Below, piece after piece: positions 47,617 to 59,219 of a DNA stretch of 64,000 nucleotides. The stretch is from Prostheceraeus crozeri (lineage: Eukaryota; Platyhelminthes; Polycladida; Euryleptidae): the NCBI GenBank assembly GCA_907163375.1, contig CAJQUW010001742.1, positions 1 through 64,000 on the forward strand. The letters are read 5' to 3'. The translations under genes and the position numbers were made by a program. The notes under the pieces are model-generated. The model ran no database searches, had not been told where the DNA came from, and worked only from the letters and a program-made list of their open reading frames with translations. Each line of letters opens with the position of its first letter. Within the stretch, counting starts at the first letter, position 1.

Positions 47617-47999
47617 ATTACCTTCTAGAATATGAAAATGACATTACAATTACAGCAGAAGAATTTCCTAAAGACAACCTGGGATCCATTTTCTCTCACA
47701 GGCAGGGAAGCCAGAAAATGATGTGTTCAAATTAAAAAAAGTTGTCTAGCTTTGTCTTCAGGGTTAGTGCACTTGCCAAACTAGAAATGGAAAGATGTAC
47801 GCTGGGATTATGAAAGTATCGAAACAACTGCACAACGCACGATGCAAAATATGTTTCGTGTATTCGGTGCACAAGGTTGAGTCGTAATCAATGTAACCTT
47901 ATTGAAGACTGTCATTACATCTGAAATTCATGAGGTGGAAAGTCTACACCGTCAGAGATATTTGATCGTGATATTTTGCAAATTTATTGTGAATTACAA

Positions 48000-50900
48000 A
48001 AAGCATTCGGGGTAGAAAGAAACGTGTAGTTCAATATGTCAAGAATCCCAACGAAAGCACCTTAATCAAAATGTTGCTACAAAGTGCATGCAACTGAATT
48101 TAGAGAATCAAGTGCAATTATTTCATCAGATATCGACTACAGTGTGTTAATGAAATGTAATCGATAGATAATAGCTGACTTAGCAATCATCAACTTAATA
48201 TAGACGTACGCCTTGCATCAAGGACTATGGTTTGCATAATGCAGTCAGGATGAACTAAAAGTGTGAAATGTTCGGAAGAATGGCAGTCAGAAAGTTTCAT
48301 TAACACTTTGTCCTTTGATCAAGTCCGTTTAATAAGTGAAGCGTACCCTAATTGATTTAAACATGATCTAGGATATCTCAGGGATATCAGGAATGTCTAG
48401 AGATTAAGATTGAGTATAAAATGTTAGAATATGTTCATAGTTCACTGATAATTTTCCAATTAAGATTGTCACGTCAACTAAAATTTGTATTGGTATCATA
48501 ATGAGAGATGCTATCATAATTTACTTTATGCTCTCATAAATTCTAGCCTGCAATATGCAAATGCTAATAAAATTTGAAATTTACTATTTTCGTAGAGCGA
48601 TTCAATTCTTTCTGCGATATTCTTTGTGTCTTTTCTGTTGAGTATTGGGCATCCAAGTCCTATCCGGTCGGCCCTTGATAGAATTAGATAGAAAGTTGTG
48701 TATTTTGCTCTAGCCAATAAGTACTTGCACATCGAAGTCACAAGGTGTTTCATATCTACAGATATACTCAGATTATAAGAATATTTGAATCAATGAGATT
48801 TGAAATGCATATTAGTCATAACCTTATTGACTTTCATTTTTTTGCGTAATTAAAAAGTGGCGATAGATGATATAAATCAACAGCATTTTCATCTATAGTA
48901 TGAAACGACACGAAAATTAGTCATTCAAGAAAGTACTACAGAAAATGGATTTTGAATTTGAACACGGCATTGGCCAAATATTTCTTAATGGCTCAAGGTT
49001 CTAAATAAAAACAATCAATAAAATGATCAATGCTATCAATAAAATCAATAAATAGTCACAAAATATCAGTATCTATCATACTCTCTGAGATATTGAAAGC
49101 TGGTTCTACAAGCGAGGTGCTGCTGAATTATCTATCACTCTATTAATTTCCAAAATAGATTTATGGCTATCTTTTCGGTCAGCCAAAAAACATCATTTGG
49201 GTATTCCTTTCATATGAGCTTACATATTACCCAAGATATCACTGTTGCGTACCATTAGAAATATTCCTACAGAAAACCACCATCGAATATTTTGAGGAAC
49301 TTTGTAAATCTTTATGCTTCAACAAATGGCTCTCTGCATTCTTACAGCAAGAATTTCTACAACCCTCCGCGCAACTAATCTTTCTTAATGAATCTCATTT
49401 GATCCTCTCTATCTTTATGACCCTGAGAAGTCTTACGAGACGAAAAAGATTTGAGTTTCTGACGTCTCAACTAACAAAATGCACTCGAAAATCGAGTTTG
49501 ATTCATAAGAAGTTGCGCTTATTCTTGGCAAAGCACAACAACACCGGTAAGTGCAGGGGACAAGCGTACAAAACATCCCACTTCATCCTTCTTTTCTCTT
49601 CTTTAGACTTAATACCTCGCGGTTGACTCAGAAATTTGATGTCGCAAATGTGCGAAATCCCAAGTTGCTCTGGATTCTGCATTTCTTACTCCTCCTTCCT
49701 TTTGCGATTAAAAGTTGGCATTTGACTTCATTACTAGCCAACAAAATTCCATGCAAGTATGTTGCAAGCTAATATGATTACAAGTCGGCTCTCATAAACC
49801 AGAAGAACGGTGAAAAGATAAGTCGATATTCCAAATCAGCAACTTACACAATTCGGCGAGGGTGTACAAGGTAGAGTCCAAATAGCTAGCCTGTCTATTA
49901 AATCATTATTCCGGCTGTAGTCTTTAAGATTTATCAGCTATATATTCACAGAATAACATTGAAAGCATGACATGAGCAGACATACTAAAGTGACAGTCAA
50001 CTTCACGTTATTCTCAGAGGAGCTTTTCAATTTCTGTAACTCACCCCTCAGCGACCCACATTGCTTCTCTCATGTGTGTCAGGGTTGTCGGCGACCTTTT
50101 TGTCAAGCGACACGGTTCTACGCGCCTTCTGATGAAAGACACACCGGCCTAAGCTCATAGCAGATTCGTATGATTTTGAGAAGAAACAAAGACTAACCCA
50201 GCATGCGCCCAACTCAGTGTTGAAAAAGAAATCGCTTAATGAGTGAGAGTGCTTTTCGATAGATCCTACCATCAACTTGGGAGTTACCTGAGGCCTGAGC
50301 ATTGTACATCTTTGAAGTTAAAAATCACGCATTAGCGCTCGCTGTGAGATCTGGGCGCCAATATTTCTGACGAGACGCACCGTAGGGCAAGTTTTCTCAC
50401 TGCCGCTGTCCCCTAAGGTCCTTCCTGCTTTCTCTTTATCATTGTTAGCATTTGACATGCAAATCCAAATCATTCCATGATAAAAGTCGACTTACATTTG
50501 CCCCTTTATTATAATCTTTTACTTATCATTAGCTGTATTCATTTCAGTCGAATCCTTGATCTATTCGATTTCACAAACTATAGGAGAATTTCTTAAAACA
50601 GAGTTTCTAGATGCTTCGCTTAAAATCGACAGCACTCTCTTTCCTTGAGATTCTACAAAATATGAAGCTCATAACCTTCAATATCAAATCTTCAATTCCC
50701 CTTTCCTGACAAAAATATCACCTGCAGGTGGCTCGCTACAATTTTTAATTAATTTTAGAATAGCAAACCTGCATTCTGGGCGCACGATTTAGACGGAATA
50801 TAAATGCCAATTTATTTGAGATGCTGTCTAGGAAGAGAGGAAAAATTCTTCAGATGTCCGGAGAATCCATTCTCGTTCTTATTAATTTGGTAAGGAACGG

Positions 50901-53140
50901 GGCTGTTCTACTTGGCGCCTTATCAATTAGCACGTGTTCGTTTCGCATTCATTTGGCCATAATGAACGTGCAGGAAAATTACAATCCGCAGTCTTAAATA
51001 TGCGTTATTTGAATTGCAGCAGCCAAATTGTATATATTTAATTGTGAGAAGTCGTCTTCGTTTTTCTCAACCTATACATTACTCTCTTTAAGGAAGATGA
51101 ATATGTGTACAAAATACATGGCAAATTATTGAAGAATATTTAATTGCATTCATGTTAAATAAATTATAGGGATAAACCAAGGGTATGCTTTGCAAAGTGA
51201 AGCATTTCGTCGTTCATATGATTTTAGTTGATTATCAACTAGAATGTATGTAGAAGAGAAAAGAAATCATCACATCACACACGTTGATGTTAAATTGAAG
51301 ATAAATATACTTCTCTGTAGAGTAGAAGTGGCATAAGAAAGCATTTTATGAAATTGTGACACTGACCTTGATAGGCTAAAATATTGCCTTTCGCATTTTT
51401 TACAAGAATAATTCCATAAAATAAGCAACATGATCATCAATTTTTACTTACGCAAATTCAGAGAGCTTTCAACGTTAAAAATAGGAAACATAACTACAAT
51501 GATCACAATGCAGATTTCTCTGTCGACGACAATTTCATATAAATAATGACTGCTTTATAAATTCATTTGTAAAAGAAATTTTTAGTGATCAAAAACAAAT
51601 GAATAAGAAGTGAACCAGAAGATCTAAATGGCGAATAATATGTGAACAACATGGAGAAAGACGGAAACTATTTTAAACTGTGCCATTTTTACATAGAAGA
51701 TTAATCAGGCAGCTAATTTTGTTTGAGGAATGCCATTGATCATCAATCAACATGTTCGCAGCATCTTCCAAGAAGACGCCCTATTTTCTGCAGGTCAATG
51801 ACCGGTATTACTTAGGAATTCAATAGCCGACATTTTCAAATTAGAACAGGAACAAATATAATTTCTTGATATCAAACATTGCTACATTTCGACTGCGTAC
51901 AACGATTCCGACATGTAACACTTTATACCAGTAATGACCTAGCAATAAGTAACACGAAAGTAATTCCAAGATTCATGACCAATGGCAGGTCTACATTAAT
52001 TATACTTATTGAAAATTTTCAAATGTGATAGGAAAGAAAAATAATGCCATTTGTCAAGATATTTCAATCGAGATATAGCGTGAATATCACAAACTGATGG
52101 AATAGATTGATAGAAATTGATAAGAATTGTGAAAAGTCAGTACCGTGTCTAAAATTTGTCGCACTTGCAGGGTACTATGGTACACAGAGTCAGCATAAAA
52201 TGAAGATAAGCAAACATTTCTCCACAAACTATAGAGACAACAGAAAGAAAACATTTCATGAAATTATACATGCTGAAAGTACTGAATTTTCAATCGATTT
52301 GCTTTTCAGTTGATTAATGAAGGGAAAATCCTAATTCAGTAAGTGAACAAAAAATTGAATATGATGGCCACTTGACTGAGTGACTTAATTAAATCTGATT
52401 CACCTCTTACACCAACGTGCCAGCTGCTCACAAGTTGGGAGAAAGACAAAATGCCCCTCTCATTTAAAATGGAATCTACTTTCAATTTCTCTTCATCACA
52501 CAAGCCCAATTGCCAACCACTTTCCCATAATAAAACTGCATTAAATTTAAAATGAAATTGACGACTTATTTCGAAAACAATAACGGACAACGTTACATTT
52601 TACGAACGTGAGGTCGGTTATAGTGGATGTATTTGTTAAAGATGATGATTGACGCACTGGGTCTCGCTCGAAGAGCTATGAATAAATTGATGAGCACCTG
52701 CAGACATCCTTAGTGAACGCGTTTCTTTTCAGGCAAATACATGAACCAGAAATTGAATTGCGAAAATTTGACGGCAGCCGATCCTCCACTTGATTGTCAA
52801 GCGGTGAACAACTGCTCAAAGCATTCGCGACGCGAGCATGCAGTCACTAGATCGATTAAACACCATCATCAATCAATCACAGCGACGAGGCAAACTCCAG
52901 AATTCGGTAATTTGGTTGGAATCAATGATTCATGGAGCTGCGACATCATCACACGTGATAAATAGGTGCAAAGCAGCTTCCTCAGAATCGGATCACTGAG
53001 GAAATGTTCGCGTAGAAGCATCATATGAAATCTTTGATATTTCATTTCTGCATCCGACATTTCTTTTTCACACATTGAACTTTATCCATTCATCACAAGT
53101 ATCCTGACAATTGATCAAAATATTAAATCTTGGCAGATGT
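48000..53140. other. Intronic stretch without a supported gene
   Basis: Open frames are under 90 codons with no domain. A plus-strand segment at 52733-52907 has an acceptor-like TTTCTTTTCAG before it and a weak donor after it, open for 57 codons. It is noted but not called. Confidence 0.35.
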
Positions 53141-53152
53141 AACCGGGTCAGG

Positions 53153-53215
53153 TGGCTATGTGGTTGGAGGGTATGCTTGAACGTCCTCTAGCTCCAACGT
53201 CGTTGGCTCGAACCT
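53153..53215 (+). promoter_or_regulatory. Pol III-like internal promoter (tRNA-like head)
   Basis: A-box-like TGGCTATGTGG (53153-53163) and B-box-like GGCTCGAACCT (53205-53215), one and two mismatches from consensus. Spacing of about 41 nt fits a tRNA-like unit with a long variable arm. It lies directly upstream of hammerhead A. Confidence 0.45.
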
Positions 53216-53266
53216 ATCCACGACTGATGAGGCTGAACAGGCCGAAACATGTCTCGAGGTGGCTAC
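53212..53266 (+). ncRNA. Hammerhead ribozyme A
   Basis: Canonical core: CTGATGA (53224-53230), stem II GGC/GCC (53231-53233 with 53241-53243, plus a T-G pair) closed by loop GAACA, GAAA (53244-53247), a 2-bp stem III (AC/GT, loop AT), and triplet GUC with cleavage after C53253. Stem I begins CGA (53221-53223) with TCG (53254-53256), then a mismatch and CC/GG. The very short stem III is typical of type I hammerheads that work as dimers. Confidence 0.75.
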
Positions 53267-53462
53267 ATCTGTGGCGTCTACGGCTGCCAAGGAATTTTTC
53301 CATCCTATCCCCATTGCCCAGAAGAGCTGTCACTCTGTTACAATCTTTATGATTATATCAGCCGCACGACTAAGCCAGGATAAACAAACGTAGAGCAGCT
53401 TGTTGTGCAGTCCTTCAGCTTGTTTAGCCATATTAGATATTTCAAGCTAGTTTGGGCCATTC

Positions 53463-53513
53463 CGAGCCGCACTGACGAGCCCATGTAGGGCGAAACACAG
53501 CGTCTACGGCTGC
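53463..53513 (+). ncRNA. Hammerhead ribozyme B
   Basis: Canonical core: CTGACGA (53472-53478), perfect 4-bp stem II GCCC/GGGC with loop ATGTA, GAAA (53492-53495), 2-bp stem III (AC/GT, 5-nt loop), triplet GUC with cleavage after C53504. Stem I pairs AGCCGCA (53465-53471) with TACGGCT (53505-53511) at six of seven positions. This is the best hammerhead in the window. Confidence 0.82.
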
Positions 53514-53539
53514 CAAGGAATTTGCGCACTTAATTTGCT

Positions 53540-55730
53540 CAAGTCTGAGGACATCTTTCTTCTATGTGCAATTTGGTATTGACAAATCCATGGCACAATA
53601 TCTTGATTTTTTCACATTTTCGCTGTCTGCTACCAACATCTATGACTTAACGATTTGACATCGAAGTTTTTCTCGGCTTCGTACGGTAGCGATCCATACT
53701 CGAAAAAGCGAATGATCTGATAATGCAATGGCATAAAAAATCTTCATATTTATCCGATAATTAAACATGTCAAATTGAAACTTATATCAATTTCAAATTG
53801 CAATACTGAAACCTGTGATTTTCAATTAGTTGGTGAAATTTCGATGGGTATTCAATGAATATCACTTTAAACAAACTACTGACATGTCGCCCAAGTCAGT
53901 GCACTTGTCATAATTAACAAATGCTGCTTTTTGCAAACACAATGTAAATAGAATACTTAAATATTGAATTGCATCCTAAGTTGAAAAATAGAAACAGACC
54001 TGAATAGCTGCCATTTTATCCAATATCAGGAATCATCAGCATGCCTGTTCATAACACTCAACATCGACAAACCCCCTAGTTAAGGTTTTAGCCATACCTT
54101 GGAAAATTTAAAATTTGCAATTAGCAAGTTAGTGAAATTTCGACAGCCTGCTGGTGATTCATGATGATGGATGAAATGGCGAATTTTCAGGCAGGTCTGT
54201 TCCCATTTTTCAACTGAGGATACAGCTGAATATTTCATTATTCTATTTACATTGAAATCTGTGTTTTTATGACGGGTAGGTTGATAGAAATATGATGATT
54301 AGATAAGAGCATACACATTGTAGATCTTATGATCCCTTCGTAGGGCGATAATTTTGCATTCAAATTTCAATAAACTGAGAGTCCTCAGAAAACAGTCGTT
54401 CAAAATCTGAGAGTTCATAGATGGTTCTATAAACTTTAGAATTCCAATCTTGGCTAGTGGTCAGTATTTCCAGTTGTCTAATATAATGAATTCTTACGTC
54501 AATTTAACTTCTTGTTCATCACCTACGGAAACCTGATACATCTTCTCGCATTCTCCACATGGGAATACAATTCCATGAACCATGCAAGCTAAATGAACGA
54601 ATGTCAATAACGCAAAGAAGTGCAATTACTATTCAGAACAAGATGTAAAATGTGGAAGTATTAGAATCAAATAAAATTATTTACAAAATTTTACAAAAGA
54701 ATGACTAAAAACGAATAGTTTTCGTGACAGATGGCTGAAGTGTGGCAGCTGATCTCATTGATATATTTTGAACATGTCGCAGAAATATTGAGCAACGTTT
54801 CTAAGTGGGTGAGTATCGCATTTTTCAGTAGAGTTGAACAATTTCAGACACATTTTGGTGGCAGAGTTCAAAGCAGATTCTCTCTCATCACGAGAAACGC
54901 CAATCTATTTTCACAATGCACAATTGACAATACATAGCACTGTCTACAGTCAATTACCGTTCATCCTCAATTTATTCAAGCTCCTTTTTACAAAGAAATT
55001 AGTGAATTGAGATGAAATTTCAATTTTCGCACCAAGTCTCGAAAATCAACAATGACAAAAACATAGACAACTCTCTAAAAATGCAAATGAGCAGCACCAA
55101 ACTTTTCAGTGTATGCTCACTAGTAAGATTAATATGCGCTACCATTGGATTTTTCTAATGATCTTCTTGAATTTCAAACATTGGATGACTTGCTGTGGAT
55201 AATGTAACAAAACCAATAAACTCACAATAGGATCATGCTAACTGAGTCATTGACTTGCACCCCTTGACCTGGCGATCCGGTTCCATCGCTGAAATATAGA
55301 TTCTATCGAAAGTTGTTTACTACCGGCATATCAATTAGGTTACGTTGAAAGACAGCGTTTGACAAATTGAATCGTGCTGAAATTGACAAGTCTACATTTG
55401 TTGTTACGGTAAGTCTGAAGAATGCCATGCATGTATGAAATCCTCTTCATTGAAATTACCAAGCATTTACAAAAACACGGGTCACCAAAAATCCGATAAT
55501 CCGTTCAATTCTAGCATGCAGACAGACATACTGAAATGTGCTAAATATTATGCTCCAGCGTTAAACTCACCCAACACGTTATGGGAAGATCTGATGCCCA
55601 TATGTCGCCCGGTTTGACTTGACTTAATGCATATTGAATATTTTCTATTCTGACTAAATAAATTGTTTAATTTTACAGTCAGACAAATAATAATATTCAT
55701 TTTTTCGTTTTAAATCAAATAATAATAACC
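53540..55730. other. Gene-free intronic stretch
   Basis: AT-rich, no supported gene or element. Confidence 0.4.
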
Positions 55731-55986
55731 CAAAGCGGCTGAATCCAGGGGTTATCAAATATTAATTGTGATCATTTTGGACCAAGAAATCAGGTCATTA
55801 CAATTATTTATTTTCACCATTTGATTAGACTCATTATGGATTTTCGACTTCGACTCTTCAATTTAGCGACTTAGGTTATGCATGTTGTACGTGCTTTACA
55901 AGTCAATAGTAGTTTATTATCAATTTGGAAGTGAGTGGAATTGGATGTGAACATTGATAAATATTATTGCAGACTACGTTCATGCA

Positions 55987-56290
55987 CATAGAAATTGATG
56001 GCAATAAAACCTCTGGAATGGAAATAAACCTGTATGCAATACAGAATAGAGGCACAAGAACCGCACGCTATTTCACTTGGATACACTTGTCAACGGCTGT
56101 AACATTGGTTAAGAATCAGTCACATGGGTAATTCTAAGCTTTCATTTGTTCTTCATGCCCCAACTTAGTTCCCGCCATAGAAATAGATTGTTTAACTGAA
56201 GTTGTCGATTTCTATGGTTCCCGCGGATGTGCCACGACATTGAGTCAATTTCTATTCTAGTGAACTTCAGATAGACAATCTATTTCTATG
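55987..56290. mobile_element. hAT-type MITE, family 4, copy B (304 bp), nested in family 5
   Basis: Starts CATAGAAATT and ends TATTTCTATG; target duplication TTCATGCA / CTCATGCA (55979-55986 and 56291-56298), seven of eight. Its reverse complement aligns with copy A (10763-11020) along almost the full length, except for one extra block of 49 bp, which is a further insertion plus its target duplication (56176-56216). Confidence 0.88.
56176..56216. mobile_element. 41-bp micro-element inserted in the family-4 MITE
   Basis: Begins CATAGAAATAGA and ends TCGATTTCTATG (12-bp inverted ends, one mismatch). It is flanked by an exact 8-bp duplication GTTCCCGC (56168-56175 and 56217-56224). In copy A the matching position has one uninterrupted copy of this octamer and no insert. 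The left 28 bp match the end of the host element, so the insert looks like an internally deleted relative of its host. Confidence 0.85.
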
Positions 56291-56729
56291 CTCATGCACC
56301 ATCATTATAGTGATAGTCAATTGTTGTAACAAATGAATGGACAAACGCGAGTTCCTAGATAACAGAAACCTTTTAAAGCTTATCAGAAAGAGCATTTGTG
56401 TTGCAAGATAGGTATGATAAATATGCAATGCACAAAATACTAGTACTCTAGAATCTTATAAGTTATCAGCTTGTTTAGGATGTTTAGGATATGTTTAGGA
56501 TGATCTCAAAAAATCACTAGAAGTGCGATGCTTTTCCCATGATGATGAGTAATGACGATATTGCAAGTTAATCAGTCATATTAAGTAACTTACAAGTCAA
56601 TCAATTCATTACTATTATTCGATGACAGCAATAAATTAATCGCAATCTTCTGATAGCGTCAATCAATTAATTCGCGACCAATTAATTGCTATGTAATTAA
56701 TTTTTGATCACCTCTGGCTGAATCAAATC

Positions 56730-58040
56730 GGTTGCCGAAACACAAGATTTCGCCCACCACACCTCTCCAGTAAATACTGTTTTTAATGATATTATAACAA
56801 TCCGTAGATTGGAGAGAAACAGATTAATTGTGACTTAATCCGTTGATAGACATGATGGAACATGATTTTATTTAACTTAGTAATAATCTGTAGAAATAAC
56901 CAGCTTCAATTTGTTAGTTTTTGGCATAATTGATTAAAAAACTAAAAACAAAATTTTGCTTGTTGATCAAGATAATCTTCTCTCATATGATTCTAATTGT
57001 TGACATTGGCGATCGGATAAGGCAAAATATATTTCATTTCTTCTCTATCATGTGTATATCCATAGGTACAACTATTACACTTGCATTGAAGCTTTCTGCA
57101 CTTTAAGACAGTATCAAAACGTGCTCTCCACAATCGAACACATTCAGATACAGGAAATTTGAGACTATCTTAGTATCAACGAAGCTCTGCAAGTATGCAA
57201 ATTTTTTCAATTCAAATTTGCAACAAATGAAATCAACCATTTTGACTTTCCAAAATTTGGGCTTGTAAACATCAAGTTGATGGAATGTTATAATGAATAA
57301 AATCAGCACTGGGTTCCATGAGTTGAGACAGATAATGGTTCTCCTCGTTTGAACAATTATTTTCATCCGGATATACTAATTCTATTGAAGGTCATCCAAC
57401 TTCATTTTGTTCAATCGAGCAATGATGCTTGGACGACTACATTCTTCCGTATCTTATTCTATTTCCAATCTGATTTAAAGGACAGAGAATTAAATTTGAC
57501 TCATAGTTGGAAAGTCGCCAAGATGTCGGCGTGATTTCCAAAACGCACAAAGAGTACTGTTCGAAGTCGCATTCTACTTTCTACCATGATCAGATCCATT
57601 TCCATCTTTGAATATCTCATGTATCAAGATGGACCGAGTAATTGTATAAAACTAGTCTCATGAAACAATAATTGATATCTGATCATTTCATAACAATCAA
57701 GGATAACTACTAATAATGTAATCAGACGAGACAGCATACCGATGTTATATGATATCGATGACCAGAGTTCTGTGATGCGATGGAAAATCTCTAAGGATTA
57801 TTAACGTTAAATGATTGAATTCATGATAGCTATTGGTTGCAATTGTTAAACTTTCATTTCTTTATGTTGAAAGATTTCGAAAATTGTGTATTACTTAGGC
57901 ATTAATAACATGGCTACACTGAGAGAGGTTCAGTGATGTGGCTTCATATTTTAAGTGATGTGCTTTCGAATTTTAGAGGACGTTGATTAAGAATTATTAC
58001 ATGCAATAGTCCAATGATTTTGTTGAGCACATAAATGAGG
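56730..58040. other. Gene-free intronic stretch
   Basis: No supported feature; open frames under 90 codons without motif. Confidence 0.4.
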
Positions 58041-58046
58041 ACTTTT

Positions 58047-58686
58047 GCATTTGAGGCGCTTGATAATGCTTTTGCGCTACAATGCATTTGTGCCTCAACC
58101 ACAATGCATATCAGGCACAAAAATCATGCATTTGCGCCAAGTGTCTCTTCTATATATGTAGGGCCGTTTGTTGGGCAATGTAATCGTTGATGACATCTGC
58201 ACATGTTAATGATGGGCGCGAGTGAGACTCTGGCAGATAGATGTGTGTTTTTCACATCATACAAATGTATCTCCAAATACACAAGGCCTATACATGCTAT
58301 GCTTTGCAACAATTCTTCATGTCATGAGCGGGAAACGTTCGTGTAGTTGATGTATACACATGAGTATCTTGAAATTGCTGAACATAATTCAGTGCGAGCA
58401 TAGTGTAGAATAGGAAGCGCATGTTTTTCATAATAGGAATCGAAACACATGAAATGTAAATAACACAATCAACAAAGTATGAACTGCAAGTAAGTTTGAA
58501 ATTCAATATAAGTGAATCACCATGAAGTCAAATTCAAAAATAATTCAATATGTATAATTAAAAAAGTCAGTATGTAGTATGATGACTTTGACTTGAGTGA
58601 CCAGTGAAGAGGAGCAAATGCGTTGTGGTGACTAGAATTTCGCAATCAGAAATTGTAGCGCAAGTGCATTACGCCCCACAAATGGA
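58047..58686. repeat. Long imperfect inverted repeat (candidate MITE)
   Basis: About 70 bp at 58047-58115 is related to the reverse complement of 58622-58686. The best shared block is TTGCGCTACAAT, flanked by ATGC and by ATTTG.GGCGC-like outer sequence, and the inner part has ACCACAATGCAT / ACCACAACGCAT. The interval is 640 bp. No target duplication was found. Confidence 0.4.
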
Positions 58687-59039
58687 TGGAAGCAAGGCAT
58701 CATCATCAATACTTCATGATGACCAAATTACGCGTATGAAAGTCAAGTGAAAATATAATCCCTGTAGAAAACTTAGGCCCACTTTGCACATGCAAATGTA
58801 TGCCATTTGCAGATTTTGCTCATGTGATCTCAACATGTTGAACAGTATAACCTCTGCTCAATCTAGAAATCAACATGTGATAATTTCAAAATTTTAATGC
58901 TCAGCAAAAGAACTTCAGGCTTCACAAGGGAGCTCACCTAAGAAAATCTCTACAACAGCATTGATTTTGCAATTTTGTTCTGAATGAACCTGATTTGCTT
59001 TGATTATTGATAACCACAAAAATCAACATTGTTTTTAAT

Positions 59040-59160
59040 CAGGGGATATCAAAATTTAAATTCATTGCAATTAATTGGTTTGCGGCCATCAAAAACTGCA
59101 ATTGATTGACTAATCTGATGGAATAATTGCAATTAATTGATTTGTAATGGGGAAGGTTTT
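59040..59160. repeat. Solo left end of family 5
   Basis: Starts CAGGGGATATCAAAATTTAA, close to the left end at 55746, and continues with repeated GCAATTAATTG motifs. No partner end was found downstream, so the copy is truncated. Confidence 0.55.
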
Positions 59161-59186
59161 TGTGAAGCCTTTATAATGGGGAAGGA

Positions 59187-59211
59187 ATTTTGTGTGAAAC
59201 AGAGGAATTAG
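59187..59211 (+). repeat. 25-bp direct repeat, copy 1
   Basis: Identical to 60817-60841 (core TGTGTGAAACAGAGGAATTA). The flanks differ. Confidence 0.85.
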
Positions 59212-59219
59212 CACTGACT

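Larger units (their letters stand above)
53150..53523 (+). mobile_element. tRNA-like head plus two tandem hammerheads (retrozyme- or Sm-alpha-like element)
   Basis: In order: a Pol III-like promoter (A box at 53153-53163, B box at 53205-53215), hammerhead A (core 53224-53253), the 24-bp sequence starting GCGTCTACGGCTGCCAAGGA (53274-53297), a spacer, hammerhead B (core 53472-53504), and the same 24-bp sequence again (53500-53523). The two predicted cleavage sites are 251 nt apart. No protein is encoded. Known parallels are the schistosome Sm-alpha SINE-like repeats, which join a Pol III promoter to a hammerhead, and metazoan retrozymes, tandem units that release small RNAs. I infer a member of this class; who mobilises it is unknown, Penelope-like enzymes being one proposal for related repeats. 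Confidence 0.72.
55746..56716. mobile_element. hAT-type element, family 5, complete (971 bp), host of nested insertions
   Basis: Left end CAGGGGTTATCAAATATTAA and right end complementary to CAGAGGTGATCAAAAATTAA, with 8-bp target duplication GCTGAATC exact (55738-55745 and 56717-56724). About 19 of the first 22 terminal positions match. Subterminal AATTAATT/CAATTAATT motifs are reiterated near the right end. A family-4 MITE (55987-56290) is inserted inside; without it the element is about 660 bp. No coding capacity. Confidence 0.9.

Noticed and set aside
52733-52907. Plus-strand acceptor with a 57-codon frame and weak donor
   Set aside because: The donor (TTCG|GTAATT) is weak, and there is no protein match or partner exon.
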